DNA of 10,765 nucleotides, taken from contig JAJRYL010000029.1 in NCBI GenBank assembly GCA_024275855.1, positions 1-10,765 of the forward strand, given 5' to 3'. Of the stretch, positions 1 to 6,234 are shown piece after piece (within the stretch, counting starts at the first letter, position 1; each line of letters begins with the position of its first letter). Under the pieces are notes generated by a model that made no database searches, was not told where the DNA came from, and was given only the letters and a program-made list of their open reading frames with translations. Both the position numbers and the translations under genes were made by a program. This DNA is from Deltaproteobacteria bacterium (GTDB taxonomy: Bacteria > Desulfobacterota > GWC2-55-46 > JADFVP01).

Positions 1-377
1 CGGGTATCTGTCTTGTGCTCGACATTTGCCGCCTGACAGGCGCCATAGGCAGTACCCGTACCGGACTTATCTCTTTTAAAGGTAAGGCCGGCTACAGCCG
101 CAGCCCAGATAAACGCTTGCGCGGCAAAGCGGTTAAGCAGGTCTTTCCACACGGCTTCACTGTAAGGAGAGGTAAAGTGCCCGGCAAAAACAAGAACCGA
201 ACAGAGCAGGGCGATACAGAGGGTAAACCTCTTATTTTTCGACCTGAGAGAGACGAGAACTACAAGAACATACGGCACGCCGACGGCAGCGCCAAGAAAG
301 ATAAAAGAATCGGCAGCAAAAATAGTAGCTGTAAGCACAAGACACAATGCAACAAGGCCCTTGCCGGTTCTGACCAT
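1..377 (-). CDS. N-terminus of multi-span membrane protein, probably a sensor kinase or GGDEF-type signalling protein (partial)
   Basis: The gene is open from an ATG at 375-377 to the left edge, so about 125 residues are visible and the C-terminus is missing. An AGGA lies 9 bases before the ATG. The protein begins MVRTGKGLVALCLVLTATIF and has about three hydrophobic segments, near residues 7-25, 28-44 and 55-72, and a fourth amphipathic stretch near 88-102 ending in LTFKR. The pattern of a short first helix, then LGAAVGVPYVLVVLVSL, then a helix ending before a small loop with SPYSEAVWKDLLNR, resembles the three-to-four-helix sensor region that precedes PAS and histidine-kinase domains in many bacterial sensors. 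That identity is from memory of the family and the catalytic part is not visible. It points the same way as the diguanylate cyclase gene upstream, but 364 bases of structured DNA and its own possible promoter separate them. Confidence 0.6.
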   Translation of the reverse strand, partial: MVRTGKGLVALCLVLTATIFAADSFIFLGAAVGVPYVLVVLVSLRSKNKRFTLCIALLCSVLVFAGHFTSPYSEAVWKDLLNRFAAQAFIWAAAVAGLTFKRDKSGTGTAYGACQAANVEHKTDT

Positions 378-468
378 GGCTGTTTTCCTGTTATTATCTG
401 TTAGAAAACGTCGGCAACGGTGCTGAATTACCGGCAAATAAACAAATATGACTCATGCATGACCTTTA

Positions 469-497
469 AATATACAATTTAACACGCTCAAATGCAA
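469..497 (-). promoter_or_regulatory. Possible sigma70 promoter of the partial membrane protein gene
   Basis: On the minus strand a TTGCAT (492-497) and a TATATT (469-474) are separated by 17 bases. The -10 matches the consensus at 5 of 6 positions, but the -35 at only 3 of 6. Transcription would begin near 462, giving a leader of about 85 bases. A perfect 10-bp palindrome, TCATGCATGA (453-462), sits at the predicted start point and could be an operator. The call rests on sequence match alone. Confidence 0.35.
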
Positions 498-536
498 TTA
501 TCGGGTTGTGAATAATTATATCATCATATACAGTAT

Positions 537-651
537 GCCGCTTTAGGTTTTAACGGAAGCGTACAACCGCCTCCTAAAAAACCAAAAAACGGGGTAAAGA
601 GCGAGCGGTTCGGTGAACCTCCCCCCGACAGGAGTCGGGGGGAGGTTTTTC
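537..651 (+). ncRNA. Possible small RNA of unknown family
   Basis: No protein gene reads on this strand here, yet the stretch has the layout of a small RNA gene. A promoter-like TTGTGA (506-511) and TACAGT (529-534), 17 bases apart, come first. Three hairpins follow. The first pairs CGCTT (539-543) with AAGCG (557-561). The second pairs AACCGC (565-570) with GCGGTT (605-610) around an A-rich loop. The third is the strong terminator hairpin at 616-647, followed by five T. The loop holds two A6 runs. I do not recognise the family; it does not look like 4.5S, 6S or tmRNA. The terminator faces away from every annotated protein gene nearby, which is the main reason to propose a plus-strand transcript. 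The alternative is simply a structured spacer between two minus-strand genes. Confidence 0.3.
616..650 (+). terminator. Rho-independent terminator, plus-strand orientation
   Basis: A perfect 14-bp stem (616-629 with 634-647) encloses an AGGA loop. It includes six consecutive G:C pairs and runs into five T on the plus strand. On the minus strand no T run follows the stem, so it is built for plus-strand transcripts, although all neighbouring protein genes are on the minus strand. Confidence 0.6.
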
Positions 652-741
652 TGTCACAAGCCTTCGGCTTAGGTTCTTTAAGCTGCCTATTTATCACCGG
701 ACAGGCGTCCGCGGCACAACCGTGCGCCCCCGGGCGTAAGA
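652..741. other. Hairpin-rich spacer downstream of the diguanylate cyclase gene
   Basis: Three small hairpins follow each other: AAGCC/GGCTT (658-662 with 666-670), CGGAC/GTCCG (698-702 with 707-711) and GCAC/GTGC (714-717 with 722-725). With the 616-647 stem they form a chain of four directly after the minus-strand stop codon at 742-744. None has a T run for the minus strand. They could protect or end the upstream mRNA. I do not match them to a known riboswitch; the c-di-GMP-I consensus is not present. Confidence 0.3.
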
Positions 742-2139
742 TCAACTGGCCTTAAAGTTACCGGCAATCGACTGCAACAGCTCTTTTGAAACAGAGACCA
801 TGTTCTTGCCGTTGCTCTTGGCTATATAGAGCTGCTCGTCGGCCTCTTTTACCACTTCGTCGTAACTTCCTGCCGTGGCGCTCGGATAGAGGCTCATACC
901 TATACTAACGGTAACCTTACGCTCTCCAAGCTCCTCGAAAACAGCCGCCTCAACCCCCAAACGTATCTTCTCCGCAAGGGTAACGGTGCCTTCGGCGTTA
1001 CAGTGCGACACAAAACCTATAAACTCCTCGCCGCCGTACCTGGCCCAGACATCGGTGGTTCTGGTTCTCGCAAGCAGAATACCGGTAACTTTTTTCAGCA
1101 CCATATCGCCTGCCTGATGGCCGAAAGTATCGTTTATAGACTTAAAGTCATCTATATCTATCATTAACACGGCCACGGTATAATTGTATCTTTTTGCGCT
1201 GATGAACTCGATTTTAAACCTGTCTCGAAAGTAGCGCCTGTTATGAAGCCCTGTCAAGGGGTCTGTTATCGAGAGGCGCTCAACCTCTTTGTGCGAATAA
1301 GAGTTATCGAGCGCTATGGCAAACTGGGTAACTAGGTGCTCTACATGCTCCAGTTCTACATCGCTATACCCCCTTTGCGCCCTGCCTACCATAAAGACGC
1401 CGGAGAGCAGACCGTTGTTGCACATTACAAAATACTCAAGCCCGTCTGGCACGGCACCTGTAAAACCGGCCTGCAAAAGCATCTTTTCATCTACCTGATT
1501 TACATAAACCGCCCTCTTGTGCGAGGCCTCCAGCTTACAGGTAAGCTTCTCATTACAGACAAAGGTCTCCAGCCCGCCTTCTGCAAGGCCGATCGACTCC
1601 GCCGGCCACATTATTCCCGTTCTCGTATCTTTAACATAAACGACACCAACGGTAGAGGCCGTCATCTCTACAATCTTCAGTAAAGAGTTCTTAATCAGCA
1701 TATCCGGCTCGCAATTTGCTATAAGTATTCTAACAAATTCGACCAGATCGTTTAACTTTTCATCTCTAACCTCTACCGCGCCTATCATTGTATTGAAACC
1801 TGCGCCAATATGCTCAAACTCGTCCTTTGTCCGTATATCGACCCTTACGCCGCACTCACCCCCTGTAGTAGCCTTCATGGCAGAGACCAGAGCGCCGATG
1901 GGCCGGGTAATGTCACGGTAGGTCAGCCACGCAAGCAGCATGCTGAACAGGGCGCTGACAAAGACCAGAAGCATAAGTTCGTGCTTGAGCTTAATAACAC
2001 CCGCGAAAACCTCCGCAGACGGTACCATTACCGCTATGCCGCCTACGACCCCTTGCCCGTAATCGAATAACGGCTCAACGGCTACAAAAGCCCCGGTGCC
2101 GCCTGCCTCAACGGTTCCCGTAAAACCGTACTTATCCAT
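742..2139 (-). CDS. C-terminal part of the interrupted diguanylate cyclase: end of sensor, TM helix, HAMP, GAF, GGDEF
   Basis: The open part below the internal TGA gives 465 residues from the first in-frame ATG. Residues 1-50 are the end of the periplasmic sensor, 52-74 a membrane helix, 75-128 HAMP, about 130-280 a GAF-like domain and 285-452 a GGDEF domain. The cyclase part starts with DPLTGLHNRR (293-302), carries the active-site variant GGEEF (369-373), and has a product-inhibition I-site RTTD (360-363) exactly five residues ahead of it, so an active, feedback-controlled c-di-GMP synthase is expected. This ATG has no well-placed ribosome binding site (AGCAGG lies only three bases away) and the product would lack its first membrane helix, so this is probably not a natural start but a fragment of the longer gene. 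The stop is TGA 742-744. Confidence 0.7.
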   Translation of the reverse strand: MDKYGFTGTVEAGGTGAFVAVEPLFDYGQGVVGGIAVMVPSAEVFAGVIKLKHELMLLVFVSALFSMLLAWLTYRDITRPIGALVSAMKATTGGECGVRVDIRTKDEFEHIGAGFNTMIGAVEVRDEKLNDLVEFVRILIANCEPDMLIKNSLLKIVEMTASTVGVVYVKDTRTGIMWPAESIGLAEGGLETFVCNEKLTCKLEASHKRAVYVNQVDEKMLLQAGFTGAVPDGLEYFVMCNNGLLSGVFMVGRAQRGYSDVELEHVEHLVTQFAIALDNSYSHKEVERLSITDPLTGLHNRRYFRDRFKIEFISAKRYNYTVAVLMIDIDDFKSINDTFGHQAGDMVLKKVTGILLARTRTTDVWARYGGEEFIGFVSHCNAEGTVTLAEKIRLGVEAAVFEELGERKVTVSIGMSLYPSATAGSYDEVVKEADEQLYIAKSNGKNMVSVSKELLQSIAGNFKAS

Positions 2140-2289
2140 CAGCCTGCTATCAACCGGCTTTGTACGGCCCGTACCGTCCGTTAAAAGGGCTCTGGCTCCG
2201 GTTGAAGCGGTTATAATTTTTACGCTTCCACCTGTAAAGTCAAAAATAGCAGATTCTACACCGAAATTTTTATTTACCGTTTCCGTAAG

Positions 2290-2991
2290 TCACCCGTAAC
2301 CGTCAAGCAGTATACCGGTTACAAACGCCCCTGTTACGCCGCTACCGGAGGTAACCGGGGTTACTACCACCTGCATAAGCTCCGTAGCCCTCTTCGGGCG
2401 CTCCGGGGCCGTGGCCGTGCCTTCTGCGCTTATCCGCCCGAAACGCCCAGACTCAACAACCTCCGTAGTAAGTATAGCCGTGCCGGTTGAAAGAGCGCGC
2501 GATATTATCCGCTTTACGGTTATATCTTCCATTAGCGTGCCGGAACCTGTCGAGCCGACCGCTTTTCTAACGGTAACGGCTGCCGGGGCAGTACCATTTC
2601 TCGAAACAATACTGTTACCGTCCGCGTCTACCACCGCCCAGTAATCGACATACGGGCGCATTCCGGCAAAGCGGTCTATAGTTTCTCTTAGAAAACGGCC
2701 TTCTCTACCTGAAATAGCCCGCTGCACAGACTCCATGCTGCCGGCCTGAAGCATACCGTACTTCATCTGCGCCATGCGCGAACGGTAGATACCAACCGCG
2801 CCGCGCGCCTTTACGCTCAGCTCCTGCACGGCCTCGCTTCTGGCCTGAGAACTGAGCGTAGTATCAATGTAGTAATAGAACCCGCCTGCCAGAACCGCGA
2901 TTATCATAGAGAACGCGGCAACTGTTTTGGCGCCAACGGACATGTATGGACGCCACTTCGACCAAACGACCGCATAAACCTTTGAAAGCAT
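2290..2991 (-). CDS. N-terminal part of the interrupted diguanylate cyclase: TM helix and Cache-like sensor
   Basis: This open part ends at the in-frame TGA 2290-2292. I chose ATG 2989-2991 (233 residues) because GGAG lies 10 bases upstream; a GTG at 3007-3009 would add six residues but has no ribosome binding site. A membrane helix covers about residues 22-42 (TVAAFSMIIAVLAGGFYYY), followed by an extracytoplasmic region. The stretch around MRPYVDYWAVVDADGNSIVSR (split here only for reading: residues 111-131) is typical of double-Cache sensors, where a first sub-domain ends in a strand plus a DxDG turn. VTGAFVTGILL near the end is the start of the second sub-domain, which continues past the stop. 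If translated as is, the product would be a membrane-anchored sensor half without output. Confidence 0.65.
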   Translation of the reverse strand: MLSKVYAVVWSKWRPYMSVGAKTVAAFSMIIAVLAGGFYYYIDTTLSSQARSEAVQELSVKARGAVGIYRSRMAQMKYGMLQAGSMESVQRAISGREGRFLRETIDRFAGMRPYVDYWAVVDADGNSIVSRNGTAPAAVTVRKAVGSTGSGTLMEDITVKRIISRALSTGTAILTTEVVESGRFGRISAEGTATAPERPKRATELMQVVVTPVTSGSGVTGAFVTGILLDGYG

Positions 2992-3421
2992 AAAATATAG
3001 ACTCCGCACAACAAAAAGTTGCAGAATTTCAACTATTTAGACTGTTTTTCTTATAAATACCCCGGTTATGCCAACTATATTATATAACGGCATACGGGGT
3101 CAGGAACTTTACCTTCGGGCGGTAAATACCATGACAGATGGTGAGGCGGGTTAACTAATACTACGGGGGAAGAAGAAGTAAAAAGGGGCGCGCGCCATAA
3201 GCGTACGGCTTGTGAACATTTCGTTGCACGGGCCGGGTAGGGGTGGGCCGCAGACCTACGGCTTGAGTTCAACGCAAAGCCTGTTTTTTAACCAACAGAA
3301 GTCCGGTCTTTTAAAGACTGAGAGAAGTACGAGGGTGGGGGGTGTTACAGACTTTATAAGAGTGTTTTAACCGGTTATATAACAGGAAAAAATAGCGGAG
3401 AGGGGGAAAAGCGGTACTGTT
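2992..3421. other. 430-base non-coding region rich in short inverted repeats
   Basis: No convincing gene was found; a 65-codon open frame at 3075-3272 on the minus strand has no ribosome binding site and looks like chance. Palindromes are dense: TTTACC/GGTAAA (3108-3126), ACCAT/ATGGT (3128-3142), GGCGCGCGCC (3187-3196), AAGC/GCTT (3199-3211), GCCG..TAGG with CCTACGGC and a 2-base bulge (3232-3262), GTCTTTTAAAGAC (3306-3318), AACCGGTT (3369-3376) and GTTATATAAC (3374-3383). On the minus strand GGCGCGCGCC is followed by CCTTTTT, a weak terminator candidate for the hemG transcript. In the leader of the cyclase gene AGTTG/CAACT (3034-3030 with 3021-3017) is followed by four further T, a weak attenuator-like hairpin. 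Confidence 0.35.
3060..3099 (-). promoter_or_regulatory. Inverted repeat enclosing a TATAAT -10 box, upstream of the diguanylate cyclase gene
   Basis: Arms 3060-3072 and 3089-3099 pair as CCCCG/CGGGG plus TATGCC/GGCATA with a short bulge in the left arm. The 16-base AT-rich loop (3073-3088) contains a perfect minus-strand TATAAT at 3079-3084. No good -35 is visible 16-18 bases upstream, which is what one expects of an activator-dependent promoter. Transcription would start near 3072, leaving a leader of about 80 bases before the ATG at 2991. The symmetry across the -10 suggests a regulator site or a cruciform; the function is inferred. Confidence 0.4.
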
Positions 3422-4891
3422 TTAGCTACGAATCCTGTGCAGAACCTTTTTTGCGGTAATCTCACCGTAACGTATGCTATCTGCGATTCCTATACCGTGG
3501 TAAGCGCTGCCGGTAAGATAGAGCCCCGGAGTAGCCTCTACTCTTTGGTCTATCCACTCTACACGCTCTTCATGGCCGACGGTGTACTGCGGCATAGCGT
3601 TTTTAAATCTGAAGACACGGGCGATAACCGGCTCGGCGGTTATACCCATAATGTCGCCAAGCTCGGTGCGTACAAGCTCTATCATTTCAGAGTCGCTAAG
3701 GTCTACAAGCTCCATATTCTTCGACCCGCCGACAAAACAGCGTATAAGCACGGAACCGTCGGGCGCGCGCCCGGAAAACTTTATGCTCGTCCAGGTAGAG
3801 GCCATTATCTTGCGCTTTTCGCTTCTTGGAACGACAAAACCGAAACCGTTCATGGGGTGCTTAATATCACTTTTTTTATACGCTATAGAGATTGTGGCGG
3901 TCGAGACGTACGGTATACTCTTTAACTTTTCGGATAACTCGGGGTCTATGCCGGCGGTAAGCCTACTCGCGGCATGCGCCGGGGCGGCTATTACAACGGC
4001 ATCCGCCTCTACTGTGCTGCCGTCGGCCATGCCTACACGATACCCGCTATCTATACGGGTTAAGGAACCGACGTCCGCAGAGCACCAGATACGCGTATTG
4101 GGTGTTGAGAGAACTATTTCGGCAATCTTGTCAATAAGGGTGCTCATGCCGCCCTTTAACGTCATAAACATTGTTATCTTGCCGGGGGTCTTTGCGGTAC
4201 TGCCTCCGGAAGCCGGGGCAGCCGGAGCCTTATGCCTCTTTTTCATGCTCGCCATCCGTTTTATCATTCCCTTGATAAGGCTTCCGTGCTCAGCCTCCAT
4301 TTGAACAAACTTCGGAAAGCTCGCCCTTACGCTCATAGTCTCGGGGTCTCCGGCATGAATGCCGGCTACAAGCGGTTCGGCTATCTTATCGAGCGCCTCG
4401 GCGCCGAGCCTGCGCCTGACAAAACTACCGAGCGTCTCGTCCTCCGTACCGCGCTTTTTAGGAATAAAGTACTCCAGACCCATACGTATCTTACCGCCAA
4501 GAGAGATCAGAGAGCTGAACGCGAGCGGAAGCATTTTAGTGGGAACCATTAATATAACGCCCTCTGGAAGCACGTGCAGCTTGCCGCGCGAAAGGACAAA
4601 GGTCTTTCGGAGCTTGTCGTTGGTAACGAGAAGCTCTCCGGTAAGGCCGACTCTTCTACAGAGCGCGAGCGCCCAGGGTTTTTCGGAAATAAAACAGTCC
4701 GGGCCGCCCTCGATAATAAAACCCTCTTTTTTTTCCGTAGAGATATTGCCGCCGACCCTCGGTTTACTCTCTATTAAGAGTATCTCGAAATCTTCGCCAT
4801 TATCGGCAGAGGTCAGCTCCTGATGCTCCCTCAGGCTATAAGCAGTAGCGAGGCCGGAAATACCGCCCCCTATTATCACGACCCTCTTCAT
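3422..4891 (-). CDS. hemG: HemY-type protoporphyrinogen (or coproporphyrinogen) oxidase
   Basis: This FAD enzyme removes six electrons from protoporphyrinogen IX to give protoporphyrin IX, the last step before iron insertion. The 489 residues match the usual length. The N-terminus MKRVVIIGGGISGLATAYSL carries the dinucleotide-binding GxGxxG (residues 8-13), E41 is placed to bind the FAD ribose, and RVGGNI follows at 45-50. LVAGIHAGDPETMSVRA (174-190) is the family's central motif, TLKGGM is at 244-249, and the C-terminal FAD-contact motif GLYLTGSAYHGIGIADSI spans 456-473. A low-complexity insert rich in A, K and P lies at about 217-238. The ATG overlaps the TGA of the extended frame of the small gene upstream (ATGA), suggesting translational coupling. 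Similar enzymes of the coproporphyrin-dependent pathway act on coproporphyrinogen III (often called hemY or cgoX), and sequence alone does not separate the two. Confidence 0.9.
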   Translation of the reverse strand: MKRVVIIGGGISGLATAYSLREHQELTSADNGEDFEILLIESKPRVGGNISTEKKEGFIIEGGPDCFISEKPWALALCRRVGLTGELLVTNDKLRKTFVLSRGKLHVLPEGVILMVPTKMLPLAFSSLISLGGKIRMGLEYFIPKKRGTEDETLGSFVRRRLGAEALDKIAEPLVAGIHAGDPETMSVRASFPKFVQMEAEHGSLIKGMIKRMASMKKRHKAPAAPASGGSTAKTPGKITMFMTLKGGMSTLIDKIAEIVLSTPNTRIWCSADVGSLTRIDSGYRVGMADGSTVEADAVVIAAPAHAASRLTAGIDPELSEKLKSIPYVSTATISIAYKKSDIKHPMNGFGFVVPRSEKRKIMASTWTSIKFSGRAPDGSVLIRCFVGGSKNMELVDLSDSEMIELVRTELGDIMGITAEPVIARVFRFKNAMPQYTVGHEERVEWIDQRVEATPGLYLTGSAYHGIGIADSIRYGEITAKKVLHRIRS

Positions 4892-5007
4892 CTTACTTTC
4901 ACTCTTTCCTGTAACTTTAAAGACACGACCGGAACGAGTAAAAACTTACTCATTGCCGGAGGATATTTATATTCTTTCAAACGCTTCACGACTCTTTTAT
5001 CCTCATG

Positions 5008-5265
5008 CTATGAAAAAGAGCGGGGCCACTGCGTACTGTCATGAATAAGCGCCTCAACCGTCAGGTCGAGACGCTTTATTTCACTCAAAGCAGCATATCC
5101 ACCGGATACACTTGAGAAATTGACGAGAGTTTTAGCGGTCGCCGCCCCGCCATAACCGATAAGCATTCGATGATAGTTCGCGGCTCTATAACCGGCCTCA
5201 ATTAGCACACGACTATAGATACCCTCCGTTGCGGCGTCAAAGCGTTCTTCGAGGTCATCCGGCAT
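5008..5265 (-). CDS. Small conserved protein of unknown function inside the heme operon, probably truncated by an in-frame TAG
   Basis: The visible product is 85 residues. I recognise the pattern of a widespread uncharacterised small-protein family: an acidic start (LEERFDAATEGIYSR), then EAGYRAANYHRML, GG.A.AKTLVN, and RLDLTVEALIHDSTQW. In the family the sequence continues F[TS]xxE...RLKEYxY. Here it reaches RSFS, meets TAG (5008-5010), and continues in the same frame as HEDKRVVKRLKEYKYPP, so the missing tail is still encoded. The frame stays open to a TGA at 4888-4890 that overlaps the hemG ATG. The start ATG 5263-5265 has CAGGT seven bases ahead. It lies 48 bases after hemH and is co-oriented with it, so it should be part of the hem transcript. 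The function is unknown; a role in heme synthesis is only suggested by position. Confidence 0.65.
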   Translation of the reverse strand: MPDDLEERFDAATEGIYSRVLIEAGYRAANYHRMLIGYGGAATAKTLVNFSSVSGGYAALSEIKRLDLTVEALIHDSTQWPRSFS

Positions 5266-5313
5266 CGGTTACCTGCAAAAATTAAACCTGGATGAACTGA
5301 AAACTACAAAACA

Positions 5314-6234
5314 TCAGGAGGCGAGGCGCTCGTTATTTACCTTTAAAATCTTGGCGAGCATCTCTATAAACTGAGGTTCGGTATTGAGTGAGGCTGTGCG
5401 TTTATATACAAGCCCAAGCTCCTCAGCCTTCTTTTTAAAGAGTATATCTATATCGTAGAGCGTCTCTACATGGTCGGAGGCGAAACCGAGAGGCACTACG
5501 ATAACACCCTTTTTACCGAGCTTATGTGCCTCGTCTATTACCTCTTCAACCTTGGGGCCTATCCAACCCATGAGGCTCTTGCCTTTGCTCTGAAAGCCTT
5601 TTCTGAAATCGATCTTAACCCTGTCGGTTACAGCGGCTATCGACTGGTCGATCTGAAATTCGTAAACGTCGCCCTCAAGCGCCTCGATAGACAAAGAGTG
5701 GTTGGAGAAGATTACAAGCGCGTCGTCAGGTGAATCGAACCCGGCCAGACTATCCCTGATCCTCTTTACTATAATATCCACAAAGTACGGGTTAATATGC
5801 CAGTTGCCGATAAAGTCGAGCTTTATGCTGCCGCCAAGCTCTTTTAAGGCCAAGCGAAAGTCCTCTTCGTAACCGCCGGTAGCGGCAGGGGTATTAAACG
5901 GCGACATAACGAGTACAGAGGCAACCTCTACGCCGTCCGCTATCATCTCGGCGCAGATATCTTTAATATAAGGTTTCCAGAAACGCATGCCGACGTAGAC
6001 CTTGGAGTCGTCGCCCTTTTCTCTAAGCGCGGCCTCTATCGCTTCCGCCTGCGCTTCGGTAATCTTGCGAAGCGGTGAGCCGCCGATTATCTTATACTTC
6101 TTCCTGGTGCCCTCTACAATGCCCGGAGGCAGTGGTTTGCCGCGAAGAATATTCTTTAAATAAGGCTCCATATCATCGAGCGAATCTATAGAGCCGAACG
6201 CTAAAATTGCCACTCCGTGCTTCTTGCCTGCCAT
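5314..6234 (-). CDS. hemH: Ferrochelatase
   Basis: Inserts ferrous iron into the porphyrin ring to make heme (or coproheme in the alternative pathway), normally in the cytoplasm or at the inner face of the membrane. The 306 residues are close to the bacterial norm. Family motifs in order: GGSPL (51-55), MRFWKPYIKD (83-92, usually MRYWxPxxxD), FSNHSLSIE (176-184) with the metal-binding histidine H179, GWIGPKVEE (223-231) and GFASDHVETLYDID (250-263) with the conserved glutamate E257. The segment after H179 deviates from the usual SAHSLPxR. A strong AAGGAG lies five bases before the ATG. It lies 251 bases downstream of hemE, a long gap for an operon, and precedes the small gene by 48 bases. Confidence 0.92.
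   Translation of the reverse strand: MAGKKHGVAILAFGSIDSLDDMEPYLKNILRGKPLPPGIVEGTRKKYKIIGGSPLRKITEAQAEAIEAALREKGDDSKVYVGMRFWKPYIKDICAEMIADGVEVASVLVMSPFNTPAATGGYEEDFRLALKELGGSIKLDFIGNWHINPYFVDIIVKRIRDSLAGFDSPDDALVIFSNHSLSIEALEGDVYEFQIDQSIAAVTDRVKIDFRKGFQSKGKSLMGWIGPKVEEVIDEAHKLGKKGVIVVPLGFASDHVETLYDIDILFKKKAEELGLVYKRTASLNTEPQFIEMLAKILKVNNERLAS

Larger units (their letters stand above)
742..2991 (-). pseudogene. Membrane diguanylate cyclase gene (Cache-like, HAMP, GAF, GGDEF) interrupted by an in-frame TGA
   Basis: The reading frame from ATG 2989-2991 to TGA 742-744 is continuous over 749 codons except for one TGA at 2290-2292, codon 234. No frameshift exists: both halves are in the same frame, and the 50 codons between the TGA and the next ATG read as sensible protein (LTETVNKNFGVESAIFDFTG at the start). 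Joined, the parts give a standard layout: helix 1 at about residues 22-42, a periplasmic sensor of about 290 residues, helix 2 at about 336-358, HAMP at about 359-412, GAF at about 415-565 and GGDEF at about 569-736. The stop falls inside the periplasmic sensor. Possible explanations are a nonsense mutation, a sequencing error, or readthrough. TGA is used as an ordinary stop at the ends of rpoD, hemH and hemE, so general reassignment is unlikely. Confidence 0.65.

Noticed and set aside
15..404. A 129-codon plus-strand frame at the left edge
   Set aside because: The minus strand of the same stretch encodes a clean membrane protein with a start codon and ribosome binding site; the plus-strand frame is very basic and has no recognisable features.
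652..741. A c-di-GMP riboswitch downstream of the cyclase gene
   Set aside because: The spacer has several hairpins and the context is tempting, but the conserved GEMM core bases and the tetraloop/receptor pair are not present on either strand.
524..745. A 73-codon minus-strand frame after the cyclase gene
   Set aside because: It begins at a TTG overlapping the end of the previous gene and runs through the 14-bp terminator stem and other hairpins; the composition looks non-coding.
2240..2292. Selenocysteine insertion at the in-frame TGA of the cyclase gene
   Set aside because: The bases just after the TGA form no convincing SECIS stem-loop, and a Cache sensor is not a known selenoprotein type. 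Selenium recoding is kept only as a remote option.
3075..3272. A 65-codon minus-strand frame between the cyclase and hemG
   Set aside because: No ribosome binding site, a composition rich in P, S and R unlike the neighbours, and it overlaps the promoter-bearing inverted repeat.
3582..4304. A 240-codon plus-strand frame opposite hemG
   Set aside because: It is a shadow of hemG, whose family motifs are clear along the whole minus-strand frame.
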